This document shows, piece by piece, positions 1-6,394 of a stretch of 13,071 bases of DNA. This DNA is from CAZFPN01 sp044370655. Its GTDB lineage: Bacteria > Pseudomonadota > Alphaproteobacteria > Rickettsiales > Deianiraeaceae. Under the pieces are notes generated by a model. The model worked only from the letters and a program-made list of their open reading frames with translations, did not search any database and had not been told where the DNA came from. The DNA lies in assembly GCA_044370655.1 (NCBI GenBank), contig JBILVD010000032.1, positions 1 to 13,071 on the forward strand, written 5' to 3'. The translations under genes were made by a program, and so were the position numbers. The number at the start of each line of letters is the position of its first letter. The stretch's first letter is position 1.

Positions 1-558
1 CGCCCAGCAGAATTTCTAAGAGAATTTGCAAAATCTTTTTCGGACAAATTTCCTAACATTGTTATTAAGATTGGTAATGTAAATTATAAAATAGAATTTG
101 AGACAGCAGGCGAAGTTGATGGTGAAGAAAAAGAAAAAACTTTTACAATAACAAATACGAGTAATAATGAAAAGGTTGATGTGACATCTTTGCGCAATGT
201 AATGAATCCTGAAGAAGCTCCTTTGCAAAAAAAGGTTGCTCAAAAAAAGGTTGCTGTTTTGGATGATGCTTTACCCAGTAGCCCAGATACAACACTACTT
301 ACAGGCGTTAATAATCTTTTGAATCAGTTAAAAAAAGCTGATCTTAATAATTTAACCGATAATATTCCTTACGCAAGCTCCAATAGGCCACGACTTACTA
401 GTACATTTAGTGATTCTGATGGGGTTCAAGGTTGGAGTAATGATAGCACTTCTTCTATTTTTAATGATAATAATGAAATTAATGATAATAATAACATTAA
501 TGATAATAATAAAACGAAGCTTCTGATCAGAAGAAATAGTTTCACGTTAAAGCAATGA
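1..558 (+). CDS. 3' part of an unrecognised low-complexity protein (5' end outside the window)
   Basis: The frame is open from the first base to the TGA at 556-558, giving at least 185 residues. A GTG at 181 could start a shorter protein, but the open frame and protein-like composition upstream argue that the gene enters from the left. The visible N-terminal part (about residues 1-65) is charged and soluble-looking. After it comes an Asn/Asp/Ser-rich, probably disordered tail with two in-frame tandem repeats: a 15-bp unit twice (226-255, KKVAQ-type peptide) and an 18-bp unit three times (463-516, NDNN-type hexapeptides). I see no membrane segment and no recognisable domain or motif. The stop overlaps the lpxK start (ATGA), so the two are probably co-transcribed. 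The function is unknown. The low-complexity repeat style resembles the gene at 6395-7405, although I see no clear sequence homology between them. Confidence 0.75.
   Translation, partial: RPAEFLREFAKSFSDKFPNIVIKIGNVNYKIEFETAGEVDGEEKEKTFTITNTSNNEKVDVTSLRNVMNPEEAPLQKKVAQKKVAVLDDALPSSPDTTLLTGVNNLLNQLKKADLNNLTDNIPYASSNRPRLTSTFSDSDGVQGWSNDSTSSIFNDNNEINDNNNINDNNKTKLLIRRNSFTLKQ
226..255 (+). repeat. Perfect 15-bp tandem duplication inside the left-edge gene
   Basis: The unit caaaaaaaggttgct occurs twice back to back with no mismatch. It is in frame and duplicates a QKKVA pentapeptide, so the duplication is recent and preserves the reading frame. Confidence 0.9.
463..516 (+). repeat. Three 18-bp tandem units encoding NDNN-type hexapeptides
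   Basis: Units at 463-480, 481-498 and 499-516 all begin aatgataataat and differ only in their last six bases. They encode NDNNEI, NDNNNI and NDNNKT. The array is in frame and lies near the C-terminus of the protein, in its Asn-rich tail. It is a typical site for copy-number change by replication slippage. Confidence 0.9.
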
Positions 559-1523
559 AAACTCCCACATTCTTTTACAAAAAATCCTTGAAACCTCTTT
601 TTCTATCCCCTTTTTCTTTGTTATTTTTGCTTTTTACTGCTTTGAGAAATTTGTTTATAATTCCTCAAAAATTAAGCGATAAATTCGTGATTTGCCTAGG
701 AAATGCAACTGTTGGTGGAGCAGGCAAAACTCCGTCTGCGATTTTGCTTGCTAATTTGCTAAAAGAGGAGGGCTTGAGCGTGTGCTTTCTCTCTCGTGGT
801 TATGGCAGAAAAAACAGAAAAAACAGTGGTTTTATGAGTATTTCTAAGGAAATGAGCGTTGAGGAAACGGGAGATGAGCCGAGGCTACTTTTGAGCGTTG
901 CTCCTGTTTATTTGTTCTCTTCGTATTATGATGTTGTGCGTTTTCAATCTCAAATTGTGGAGGAGGTTGTGATAATGGATGATGGCTTTCAAAACCCTTC
1001 TATTATCAAGGATTTTTCTATACTTGTTGTAGATGGGAGGTTGAAATTTGGTAATGGTTTTTTGTTGCCTGCGGGACCTTTGCGGGAGAGAGTTTTGACT
1101 GCAATTTCAAAGAGTGATGTTGTTTTTAATGTTGAGGGGGAGCGTTTTTGTGAGGATAAAACAGAGTTTATTTTAAGCCGTGAGTTTGAGTTGAAGGATA
1201 GATGGAATGGTGGGTATTTGGCTTTTTGCGGGCTTGCGGTTAATCAAAAATTTTTTTCTTCTTTGGAGGCACTGGAGCTTGATGTTAAGGTGAAATTGGA
1301 GTTTAGAGACCATCACTCTTATTTGAGAAGTGAGCTTGAGGACATTTTGAAAAAAGCAGATGATTTGGAGCTTAAAGCTATTACAACCGAGAAGGATTTT
1401 GCAAAAATACCAGATGATTTAAAACCTAGATTTTCTGTTTTAAAAATGGCACTTTTGCTTAAAGATAAGCCACTTTTAATTAATATCATAAAAAAACATA
1501 GAAAATTAAATAATTTAACTTGA
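555..1523 (+). CDS. lpxK: Tetraacyldisaccharide 4'-kinase (lipid A biosynthesis)
   Basis: LpxK phosphorylates the 4' position of the lipid A disaccharide using ATP at the inner face of the cytoplasmic membrane. This is the step that yields lipid IVA in the Raetz pathway. The 322 residues match the usual family length. A hydrophobic N-terminal segment (about 13-37) is the expected membrane anchor. It is followed by the family's Walker A loop GNATVGGAGKTP (49-60), SRGYGRK (80-86), GDEPRLL (106-112), the DDGFQ motif (142-146) and LPAGPLRE (171-178). The ATG at 555 overlaps the upstream stop as ATGA, suggesting translational coupling; no Shine-Dalgarno sequence is visible. The stop codon TGA lies inside the -35 box of the tuf promoter. 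The gene implies that the organism makes lipid A, unlike Ehrlichia, Anaplasma and Wolbachia. The identification is secure from the motifs. Confidence 0.96.
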   Translation: MKTPTFFYKKSLKPLFLSPFSLLFLLFTALRNLFIIPQKLSDKFVICLGNATVGGAGKTPSAILLANLLKEEGLSVCFLSRGYGRKNRKNSGFMSISKEMSVEETGDEPRLLLSVAPVYLFSSYYDVVRFQSQIVEEVVIMDDGFQNPSIIKDFSILVVDGRLKFGNGFLLPAGPLRERVLTAISKSDVVFNVEGERFCEDKTEFILSREFELKDRWNGGYLAFCGLAVNQKFFSSLEALELDVKVKLEFRDHHSYLRSELEDILKKADDLELKAITTEKDFAKIPDDLKPRFSVLKMALLLKDKPLLINIIKKHRKLNNLT

Positions 1524-1548
1524 CAAATAATAAAAAATCATTTTTATT
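1520..1548 (+). promoter_or_regulatory. Sigma-70-type promoter for tuf, overlapping the lpxK stop codon
   Basis: A perfect TTGACA (1520-1525) in the context CTTGACAAATAA is followed after 17 nt by a weak -10, TTTATT (1543-1548). Transcription would start near 1555, leaving about 24 nt of leader before the tuf ATG. The same CTTGACAAATAA string precedes the tRNA-Ser gene and a promoter at the right edge, which supports it being a real promoter element. Confidence 0.65.
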
Positions 1549-1578
1549 CTCTTTAAATTTTATTTATTTCTTAAAAAT

Positions 1579-2784
1579 ATGGCTAAGGAAAAGTTTGAGA
1601 GGACCAAACCTCACGTTAATGTTGGAACTATCGGTCACGTTGACCACGGTAAAACAACGCTTACAGCTGCTATTACCTCTGTTTTAGCTAACAAAGGTTT
1701 GGCACAAAAACAAAAGTATGATGATATTGACAAAGCTCCAGAGGAGAAAGCAAGAGGTATTACAATTAATACAGCACATGTTGAATATGAATCTGAAGTT
1801 AGACATTATAGTCACGTAGACTGCCCAGGGCATGCTGACTATATTAAAAACATGATTACAGGTGCGGCACAAATGGACGCTGCTATTCTAGTTGTTGCGG
1901 GAACTGATGGACCTATGCAACAAACTAAGGAACACGTTTTACTTGCTCGTCAGGTTGGCGTTCCTCACATTGTTATCTTTATCAACAAGTGCGATGTTGC
2001 AGATGCGGATCTTCTTGAATTAATTGAAATGGAACTAAGAGAGCTTCTTTCTAAAAATGGTTTTGATGGAGACAATGCAACAATCATTAGAGGTTCTGCT
2101 CTTGCGGCACTTAATGAAAGCACGGACCCTAGCAAGAACCCGTCTACGGAAATTGGCACAGGCTCTATAATGAAACTTGTTGAAGCTCTTGATGCTTTAC
2201 CAGAACCTGCAAGGGAGTTAGACAAACCATTCCTACTTTCAGTTGAAGATGTATTCTCTATTTCTGGTCGTGGTACCGTTGCTACAGGAAGAATTGAGAG
2301 AGGAGTTTTAAAAATTAATGAAGAGGTTGAAATTGTTGGCTTAAAAGAAACTAAAAAAACAGTTGTAACTGGTATTGAAATGTTTAGAAAGCTTCTTGAT
2401 TCTGCTCAAGCAGGTGATAACGTTGGAGTGTTGCTTCGTGGTGTAAATAAGGAAGATATTGAAAGAGGTCAGGTTATTGTTAAACCAAGTTCTGTAACTC
2501 CTCATACAAAATTCAAAGCTGAAGTTTACGTTCTTAATAAAGAAGAAGGAGGGAGACACAGTCCGTTCTTTAGCAACTACCGTCCACAATTCTACTTTAG
2601 AACAACAGACGTAACAGGTGCGGTTAAATTGCCAGAAGGTAAAGAAATGGTAATGCCGGGAGACAACATCACATTTGAAGTTGAGTTGATTGCCCCAATT
2701 GCTATGGAAAAAGGTTTAAGATTTGCTATTCGTGAGGGTGGTAAAACTGTAGGTGCTGGAATTGTTACTGAAATTATTGCTTAA
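1579..2784 (+). CDS. tuf: Translation elongation factor Tu
   Basis: EF-Tu is the GTPase that delivers aminoacyl-tRNA to the ribosomal A site. The 401-residue protein shows all GTPase signatures: P-loop GHVDHGKT (G1), RGITI with the switch-I threonine (G2), DCPGH (G3), NKCD (G4) and GSAL (G5). Beta-barrel domains 2 and 3 follow, with conserved stretches such as SGRGTVATGR, EEGGRHSPFF and YRPQFYFRTTDVTG. It is slightly longer than E. coli EF-Tu (394) because of an insertion of about 8 residues after the G5 motif, in the region of residues 180-195 (NESTDPSKNPSTEIG). The gene stands apart from the rpsJ/S10 and str operons where tuf is often found, and has its own promoter at 1520-1548. There is no Shine-Dalgarno sequence before the ATG, notable for a gene expected to be among the most highly expressed. 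The protease gene follows after 5 nt and would be read through from it. Confidence 0.99.
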   Translation: MAKEKFERTKPHVNVGTIGHVDHGKTTLTAAITSVLANKGLAQKQKYDDIDKAPEEKARGITINTAHVEYESEVRHYSHVDCPGHADYIKNMITGAAQMDAAILVVAGTDGPMQQTKEHVLLARQVGVPHIVIFINKCDVADADLLELIEMELRELLSKNGFDGDNATIIRGSALAALNESTDPSKNPSTEIGTGSIMKLVEALDALPEPARELDKPFLLSVEDVFSISGRGTVATGRIERGVLKINEEVEIVGLKETKKTVVTGIEMFRKLLDSAQAGDNVGVLLRGVNKEDIERGQVIVKPSSVTPHTKFKAEVYVLNKEEGGRHSPFFSNYRPQFYFRTTDVTGAVKLPEGKEMVMPGDNITFEVELIAPIAMEKGLRFAIREGGKTVGAGIVTEIIA

Positions 2785-2789
2785 TTTTT

Positions 2790-3788
2790 GTGCGTTTAGC
2801 AACTATAATAGCTTCAATTTTGGCTTTTTTTAATGTTTCAGCGAGTTTTTCTCCTGTTGCATTAGATGAAGTTAAATCCTGCGTTGTTTCAATAGTGCAC
2901 TCAAGCGAGGAGATAAATCCAAAAACCATATTTGTTAAAAAATCTCTATCAGAGCAGATAAAATCAAATATTACTCATGGGACGGGCTTTATTTATAGGG
3001 GGAATGTCATAACAAATTTTCATGTTTTAGAGCAGGCGTTGAAAAATAAATATAAAATTTTTGGTTGCACTGAAAATATCTGCATCGAATTAAAACCTTT
3101 AGCTTTGGAAAAAGGGAATGACTTAGCAATGTTAAGCCCTCTCCAAGATTTTGAATGCAAGAAATCACTCTCTTTCACTTTGAATGCTAATGAAGGTGAC
3201 GAGGTTGTGATTTATGGTAATAAATTTGGTTTGGGAGGCTCGTTTTTATTTGGGCATATATCCGCTCTTAATAAAAATGTTTCGGAAAATGAAGTATATA
3301 ATTTTATAGATGTAAATGTTGGATATGGCAATTCTGGGGGGGCTGTGTTTTTAAAAACAGGTGAAATTATGGGCGTTTTGAAAAGCTTATATTTGCCTTC
3401 TAGCGGTGGTGGGACTTCTATTGCATTTACCATAACTGCTGACGAGACTATAAAATCGATTGAAAAAATGAATGATATGCTTGAATTTGAAAAAACGTTA
3501 GAGTTTGAAATTTTGGAAGAGAATGATGATATATACCTTCTTGCTAATAATGAAAATGTGTATTTTGAAAATCTCCCATTTTCTGGAAAAATTCAAATTC
3601 AGTCTATTAATAAAAGATTTGTTTCAAGCAAAGTTGAGGTTTTGCACGATGTTTATAATTTTATTCTTGGAGACGACGAAGCTTTGAAGTTGACGCAAGT
3701 TACGAGGGATAAAAAATTACGCAACATTACTTTTAAGAAACAAAGAAGAATAAGAGATTCTTCCGTCACCCCTGATGCCACTGAATGA
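2790..3788 (+). CDS. Secreted trypsin-like (HtrA-type) serine protease without PDZ domain
   Basis: The predicted 332-residue protein starts at a GTG, 5 nt after tuf. That start gives a convincing signal peptide (residues 1 to about 18, hydrophobic core then VSA), so export to the periplasm or beyond is likely. The protease fold follows with a complete catalytic triad in DegP/HtrA-type contexts: His78 in TNFHV, Asp111 in KGNDLAML and Ser182 in GNSGGAVF. The last 100 or so residues match no PDZ domain I can recognise, so this is not a canonical DegP. The position behind tuf suggests co-transcription from a strong promoter, perhaps with weak translation because of the GTG and missing Shine-Dalgarno sequence. 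The final 24 codons overlap the end of the convergent methyltransferase gene. Substrate and role are unknown; envelope quality control or host interaction are both possible. Confidence 0.85.
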   Translation: MRLATIIASILAFFNVSASFSPVALDEVKSCVVSIVHSSEEINPKTIFVKKSLSEQIKSNITHGTGFIYRGNVITNFHVLEQALKNKYKIFGCTENICIELKPLALEKGNDLAMLSPLQDFECKKSLSFTLNANEGDEVVIYGNKFGLGGSFLFGHISALNKNVSENEVYNFIDVNVGYGNSGGAVFLKTGEIMGVLKSLYLPSSGGGTSIAFTITADETIKSIEKMNDMLEFEKTLEFEILEENDDIYLLANNENVYFENLPFSGKIQIQSINKRFVSSKVEVLHDVYNFILGDDEALKLTQVTRDKKLRNITFKKQRRIRDSSVTPDATE

Positions 3789-4211
3789 AGTTTTTTTAAA
3801 TCCTTTTGAAATTAGATTTTTCTGTGGTAAGATGAGATTCTCTCTCTCGCTATTATCTAGAATTATCGCCCCTGAATCAAGTACAAAATTTTGGCATTCT
3901 TCAAGGCATTTAGCTCTATCTCTTGAATCTATTACAATTAAATCAAATTTTTTTATGGTAAAATTTGCGATTTCTTTGCTGAAATTTGGCAAATCTTGAC
4001 AAAGCTTTATTTCTATATTCTCTTTTGATTTTTGCAATAACACAAAATTTACCCACTCTTTTTTTGTTTCAATTGTGGATACGGTTTTTACTAAATTGGA
4101 GTAGTATAATGTTGAATTTCCTCCTCCATATTCAAAAACATTGAAATTTGGCTTTAAGTAGGAGTTTAAAAATGAAATTAGGTCCTGATTATACCAAGGA
4201 AGAAAGCTCAT
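3717..4211 (-). CDS. Small class I SAM-dependent methyltransferase-like protein
   Basis: The 164-residue product has the front half of a Rossmann-type methyltransferase fold. It has a motif-I loop, VFEYGGGNSTLYYS (about 25-38), an acidic residue ending the next strand (Glu48 in STIETKKEW), FDLIVIDSRDR (89-99) as strand 4, and SGAIILDNSE (113-122) as strand 5. No membrane segment or signal peptide is seen. I chose the ATG at 4211 because it lies 2 nt after the nuoM stop. The longer frame would start at a TTG at 4265, inside nuoM. Proteins of this type often sit with polysaccharide or envelope genes, but nothing here shows the substrate. It is the last gene of the BON-nuoM-methyltransferase run and overlaps the convergent protease gene by 72 bp. 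The fold assignment is fairly firm; the activity is inferred. Confidence 0.75.
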   Translation of the reverse strand: MSFLPWYNQDLISFLNSYLKPNFNVFEYGGGNSTLYYSNLVKTVSTIETKKEWVNFVLLQKSKENIEIKLCQDLPNFSKEIANFTIKKFDLIVIDSRDRAKCLEECQNFVLDSGAIILDNSERENLILPQKNLISKGFKKTSFSGIRGDGRISYSSLFLKSNVA

Positions 4212-4213
4212 TA

Positions 4214-5662
4214 TTAAAATAAAACTGGTATAAATTTGAATATAACTGCTGGATACACCCCGCAAATTATTACAAGTAGTGCTAAAATTCCGAGTGAGAA
4301 CAACTCTTTTAGGTTTAAATCTGTTGCTATTTCTAGAATTTTTTGTTTACCCTCCCCAAACATTGTTTTTTTATACATATAAAGCATATATAGGGCTCCA
4401 AAAATTACTGAAAGACCTATTAAAAGTGAATAGTAGAAGGATTTTTTGTAGACTGAGACAATTGTTAGGAATTCTCCAACAAAACCGCTTGTAGCAGGAA
4501 GACCAGCGGAAGCCATGGTGAAGACCATTAATAAGATTGCAAAATTTGGCATTTTTGAGGCTAGCCCGCCAAAGTTTTTGAATTTTCTAGTGTGAAACCT
4601 CTCGTATAAAACTCCGATACAAAGGAATAATGCTCCAGAAACGAGACCATGGCTAAACATTTGGAATATGCTTGCGGAGACGCCATTTTGATTAAGTGCG
4701 AATATTGCACTTGTCACAAACCCCATATGTGCGATTGATGAATATGCTATCATTTTTTTGATGTCTTCTTGCATAATTGCGATTAAAGAAGCGTATATAA
4801 CGGCGATTATGCTTAGAATTATTACAAAATCTGCAAAATATAAAGATGCGTTTGGAAACATTGGAAGTAAAAATCTAAGCATTCCAAAACCGCCGATTTT
4901 GATTAAAATGCCTGCCAGTATAACCGAGCCTGATGTTGGAGCCTCAACGTGTGCATCTGGAAGCCAAGTGTGGAAGGGAAACATAGGCACTTTTATTGCT
5001 AAAGAAAGAAAAAATGCGACCCATAGAATTTTTTCTGTTAAAGTTGGAAGTTGTATGAATGTGAGTGATGTTGTTATCTCAAAAATGTCTGTTTCCCCTG
5101 TGTGGGATGCTAGATAAATTAAGCCAAGTAGGAAGAAAACTGACCCTGCGAATGTGTATATAAAAAATTTATATGAGGCGTAAATTCTGTTCTTTCCTCC
5201 CCAAATTCCTATAATAAAGAACATTGGTATTAGAATTGCTTCAAAAAAGATGTAAAACCAAATTATTCCTCTAACTATGAATAAACCTATGCAAAATGCT
5301 TGTAAAAGTAGAAAGAGGTTGACGAATAGTTTTTGCCTTGTTTTGATGCTGGATTGTGCGGAAATTAGGCATAAAACCACTAGAAAATTTGTGAGTAAAA
5401 CGAATAAAAGTGAGAGACCGTCTACTCCAACGCTGTAAAGATAGAAGTTTTTTATCATTAGTAGTTTTTCTTCTGTGAATTGCAGCGTTGATTGGTTTTG
5501 AAAATCAAAATTGTATAGAAAAAGGCAGGAGAAAATAAGTGAAAGCAGTGCGAATGATATTCCAAAATTGAATGCCTTTTGTTCGTTGTTTTTAGGGGCA
5601 AAAAGTAGATTGTAGATTATTCCTACAATTGGAGTTATAAATAATATTCCTAAACTAAACAT
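4214..5662 (-). CDS. nuoM: NADH-quinone oxidoreductase subunit M (complex I proton pump)
   Basis: NuoM is one of the three antiporter-like membrane subunits of respiratory complex I and carries out proton translocation. The 482 residues form about 14 hydrophobic helices. Key residues of the family are present: Glu141 in FFEAILIPMF, Lys224 in IKVPMFPFHTWLPDAH, Lys255 in GILIKIGGFGMLR, then DIKKMIAYSSIAHMG and the SHGLVSGALF stretch. The length is close to the usual (about 490-510) and no part is missing. The gene is not next to nuoL or nuoN here; scattered nuo genes are common in Rickettsiales. It lies 10 nt downstream of the BON-domain lipoprotein gene and 2 nt upstream of the methyltransferase gene, so the three are probably one transcript. 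No Shine-Dalgarno sequence precedes its ATG. Confidence 0.98.
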   Translation of the reverse strand: MFSLGILFITPIVGIIYNLLFAPKNNEQKAFNFGISFALLSLIFSCLFLYNFDFQNQSTLQFTEEKLLMIKNFYLYSVGVDGLSLLFVLLTNFLVVLCLISAQSSIKTRQKLFVNLFLLLQAFCIGLFIVRGIIWFYIFFEAILIPMFFIIGIWGGKNRIYASYKFFIYTFAGSVFFLLGLIYLASHTGETDIFEITTSLTFIQLPTLTEKILWVAFFLSLAIKVPMFPFHTWLPDAHVEAPTSGSVILAGILIKIGGFGMLRFLLPMFPNASLYFADFVIILSIIAVIYASLIAIMQEDIKKMIAYSSIAHMGFVTSAIFALNQNGVSASIFQMFSHGLVSGALFLCIGVLYERFHTRKFKNFGGLASKMPNFAILLMVFTMASAGLPATSGFVGEFLTIVSVYKKSFYYSLLIGLSVIFGALYMLYMYKKTMFGEGKQKILEIATDLNLKELFSLGILALLVIICGVYPAVIFKFIPVLF

Positions 5663-5672
5663 AAATTAATCA

Positions 5673-6257
5673 TTAATCGCCTAAATCTTTTATTTCAACA
5701 TAATTTATTATTTTTCTCACGCCTCGTGTGGAGGAGATTTTGTCAAGAAGGATTGCAGATTCGTGTTTATCGCTTGCATAACCTATTACTACAACCTCTC
5801 CATCATGGACGGAAAAATAATAATTTGCGTATCTAATACCGTTGGTAAGTATTAGTTTTGTCTTTATTTTGTGTTTTATTGTGAAGTCTGAGATTGAGCT
5901 TTTTGCGGTGCCGATTTTAAGCTCGTCTATTACTTTGTATTTTGAGTATTTTGAGGAGATGTAGTCTAGTGGATATTTTTTTGAAGCTTGATTTTTTGCA
6001 ATTCCAACTATGAATATATTGTTTCTCAAAACTATTACGTCTGCATCAAATTTTTCTTTTTCTCTAAGAATTTTGATTGCTTTGATGTCTTTTTTTACTT
6101 GTTTTTCTAGAAGGAATTCTTCTTTAGTTTCGTAAAAATTAGTAAAACTAGAGACAAAATAAGCTCCCGTCAGAGTGGTTCCAAGCAAAATTCCGCTACA
6201 ACTTTGTAAACAAAACGCACCAAAAAACGCACCAATTAAGGTAAAAATCTTCAACAT
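5673..6257 (-). CDS. BON-domain outer-membrane lipoprotein (DolP/YraP-like)
   Basis: The 194-residue protein begins with a lipoprotein signal peptide: a hydrophobic segment followed by the lipobox LQSC, with Cys20 as the acylation site. A Gly/Ser-rich linker follows. Two BON-type domains come next, at roughly residues 50-115 and 120-190. The second shows the typical pattern of a beta-strand (YYFSVHDGEVVVIGYA) and a closing GVRKIINYVEI. Lipobox plus two BON domains in about 190 residues is the architecture of DolP (YraP), which binds anionic phospholipid and supports outer-membrane integrity in enterobacteria. The first domain is divergent, so I give no gene symbol. The gene is the first of the minus-strand run leading into nuoM and ends with tandem stops (TAA TGA). 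Membership of the BON family is likely; the function is inferred. Confidence 0.8.
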   Translation of the reverse strand: MLKIFTLIGAFFGAFCLQSCSGILLGTTLTGAYFVSSFTNFYETKEEFLLEKQVKKDIKAIKILREKEKFDADVIVLRNNIFIVGIAKNQASKKYPLDYISSKYSKYKVIDELKIGTAKSSISDFTIKHKIKTKLILTNGIRYANYYFSVHDGEVVVIGYASDKHESAILLDKISSTRGVRKIINYVEIKDLGD

Positions 6258-6394
6258 TTAATTATTATTTTTTAATTAGTTAAACCTAACTTTTTTTATA
6301 TTCAAGCTTTTTTTTAATTTTTTTTAAATACTCAATTTTTTCTTGACTTGTATATAAAATATTTGTATTAAAGATATAACTTGTAAAATAACAT
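6258..6394. other. Divergent intergenic region between the BON lipoprotein gene and the repeat-bearing gene
   Basis: These 137 nt hold the start regions of two divergent genes and are almost entirely A and T, with long T runs on the plus strand. A short inverted repeat AGTTA-AACC-TAACT followed by seven T's lies at 6277-6297. It is too weak, and too close to the lipoprotein start, to call a terminator. A plus-strand promoter is annotated separately. For the minus strand I see only a poor candidate (TTGAAT with no good -10). Confidence 0.5.
6343..6371 (+). promoter_or_regulatory. Probable promoter of the repeat-bearing gene
   Basis: CTTGACT places a -35 at 6343-6348 (TTGACT), with TATTAA (6366-6371) after a 17-nt spacer. 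A start near 6378 would leave only about 17 nt before the ATG at 6395. The -10 lies inside a 16-bp string (6361-6376, atttgtattaaagata) that recurs exactly in the coding sequence at 6596-6611. Confidence 0.5.

Noticed and set aside
463..516. Repeat array considered as a CRISPR or recombination site
   Set aside because: The 18-bp units are directly adjacent without spacers and lie in a coding frame; they are a peptide repeat.
3996..4019. TTGACA with TATATT downstream on the plus strand
   Set aside because: The spacing is only 12 nt and it lies antisense within the methyltransferase gene.
4209..4265. Longer methyltransferase start (TTG at 4265) overlapping nuoM
   Set aside because: The ATG at 4211 sits 2 nt after the nuoM stop and leaves the motif-I region intact; the extra 18 residues come from nuoM DNA in another frame.
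4758..5117. 119-codon open frame on the plus strand inside nuoM
   Set aside because: It lies antisense to a fully conserved, motif-rich nuoM and has no start signal or recognisable protein features.
6277..6297. Hairpin AGTTA-AACC-TAACT with T run, possible terminator
   Set aside because: The stem is only 5 bp with one G-C pair, and it lies between two divergent starts where no transcript should end.
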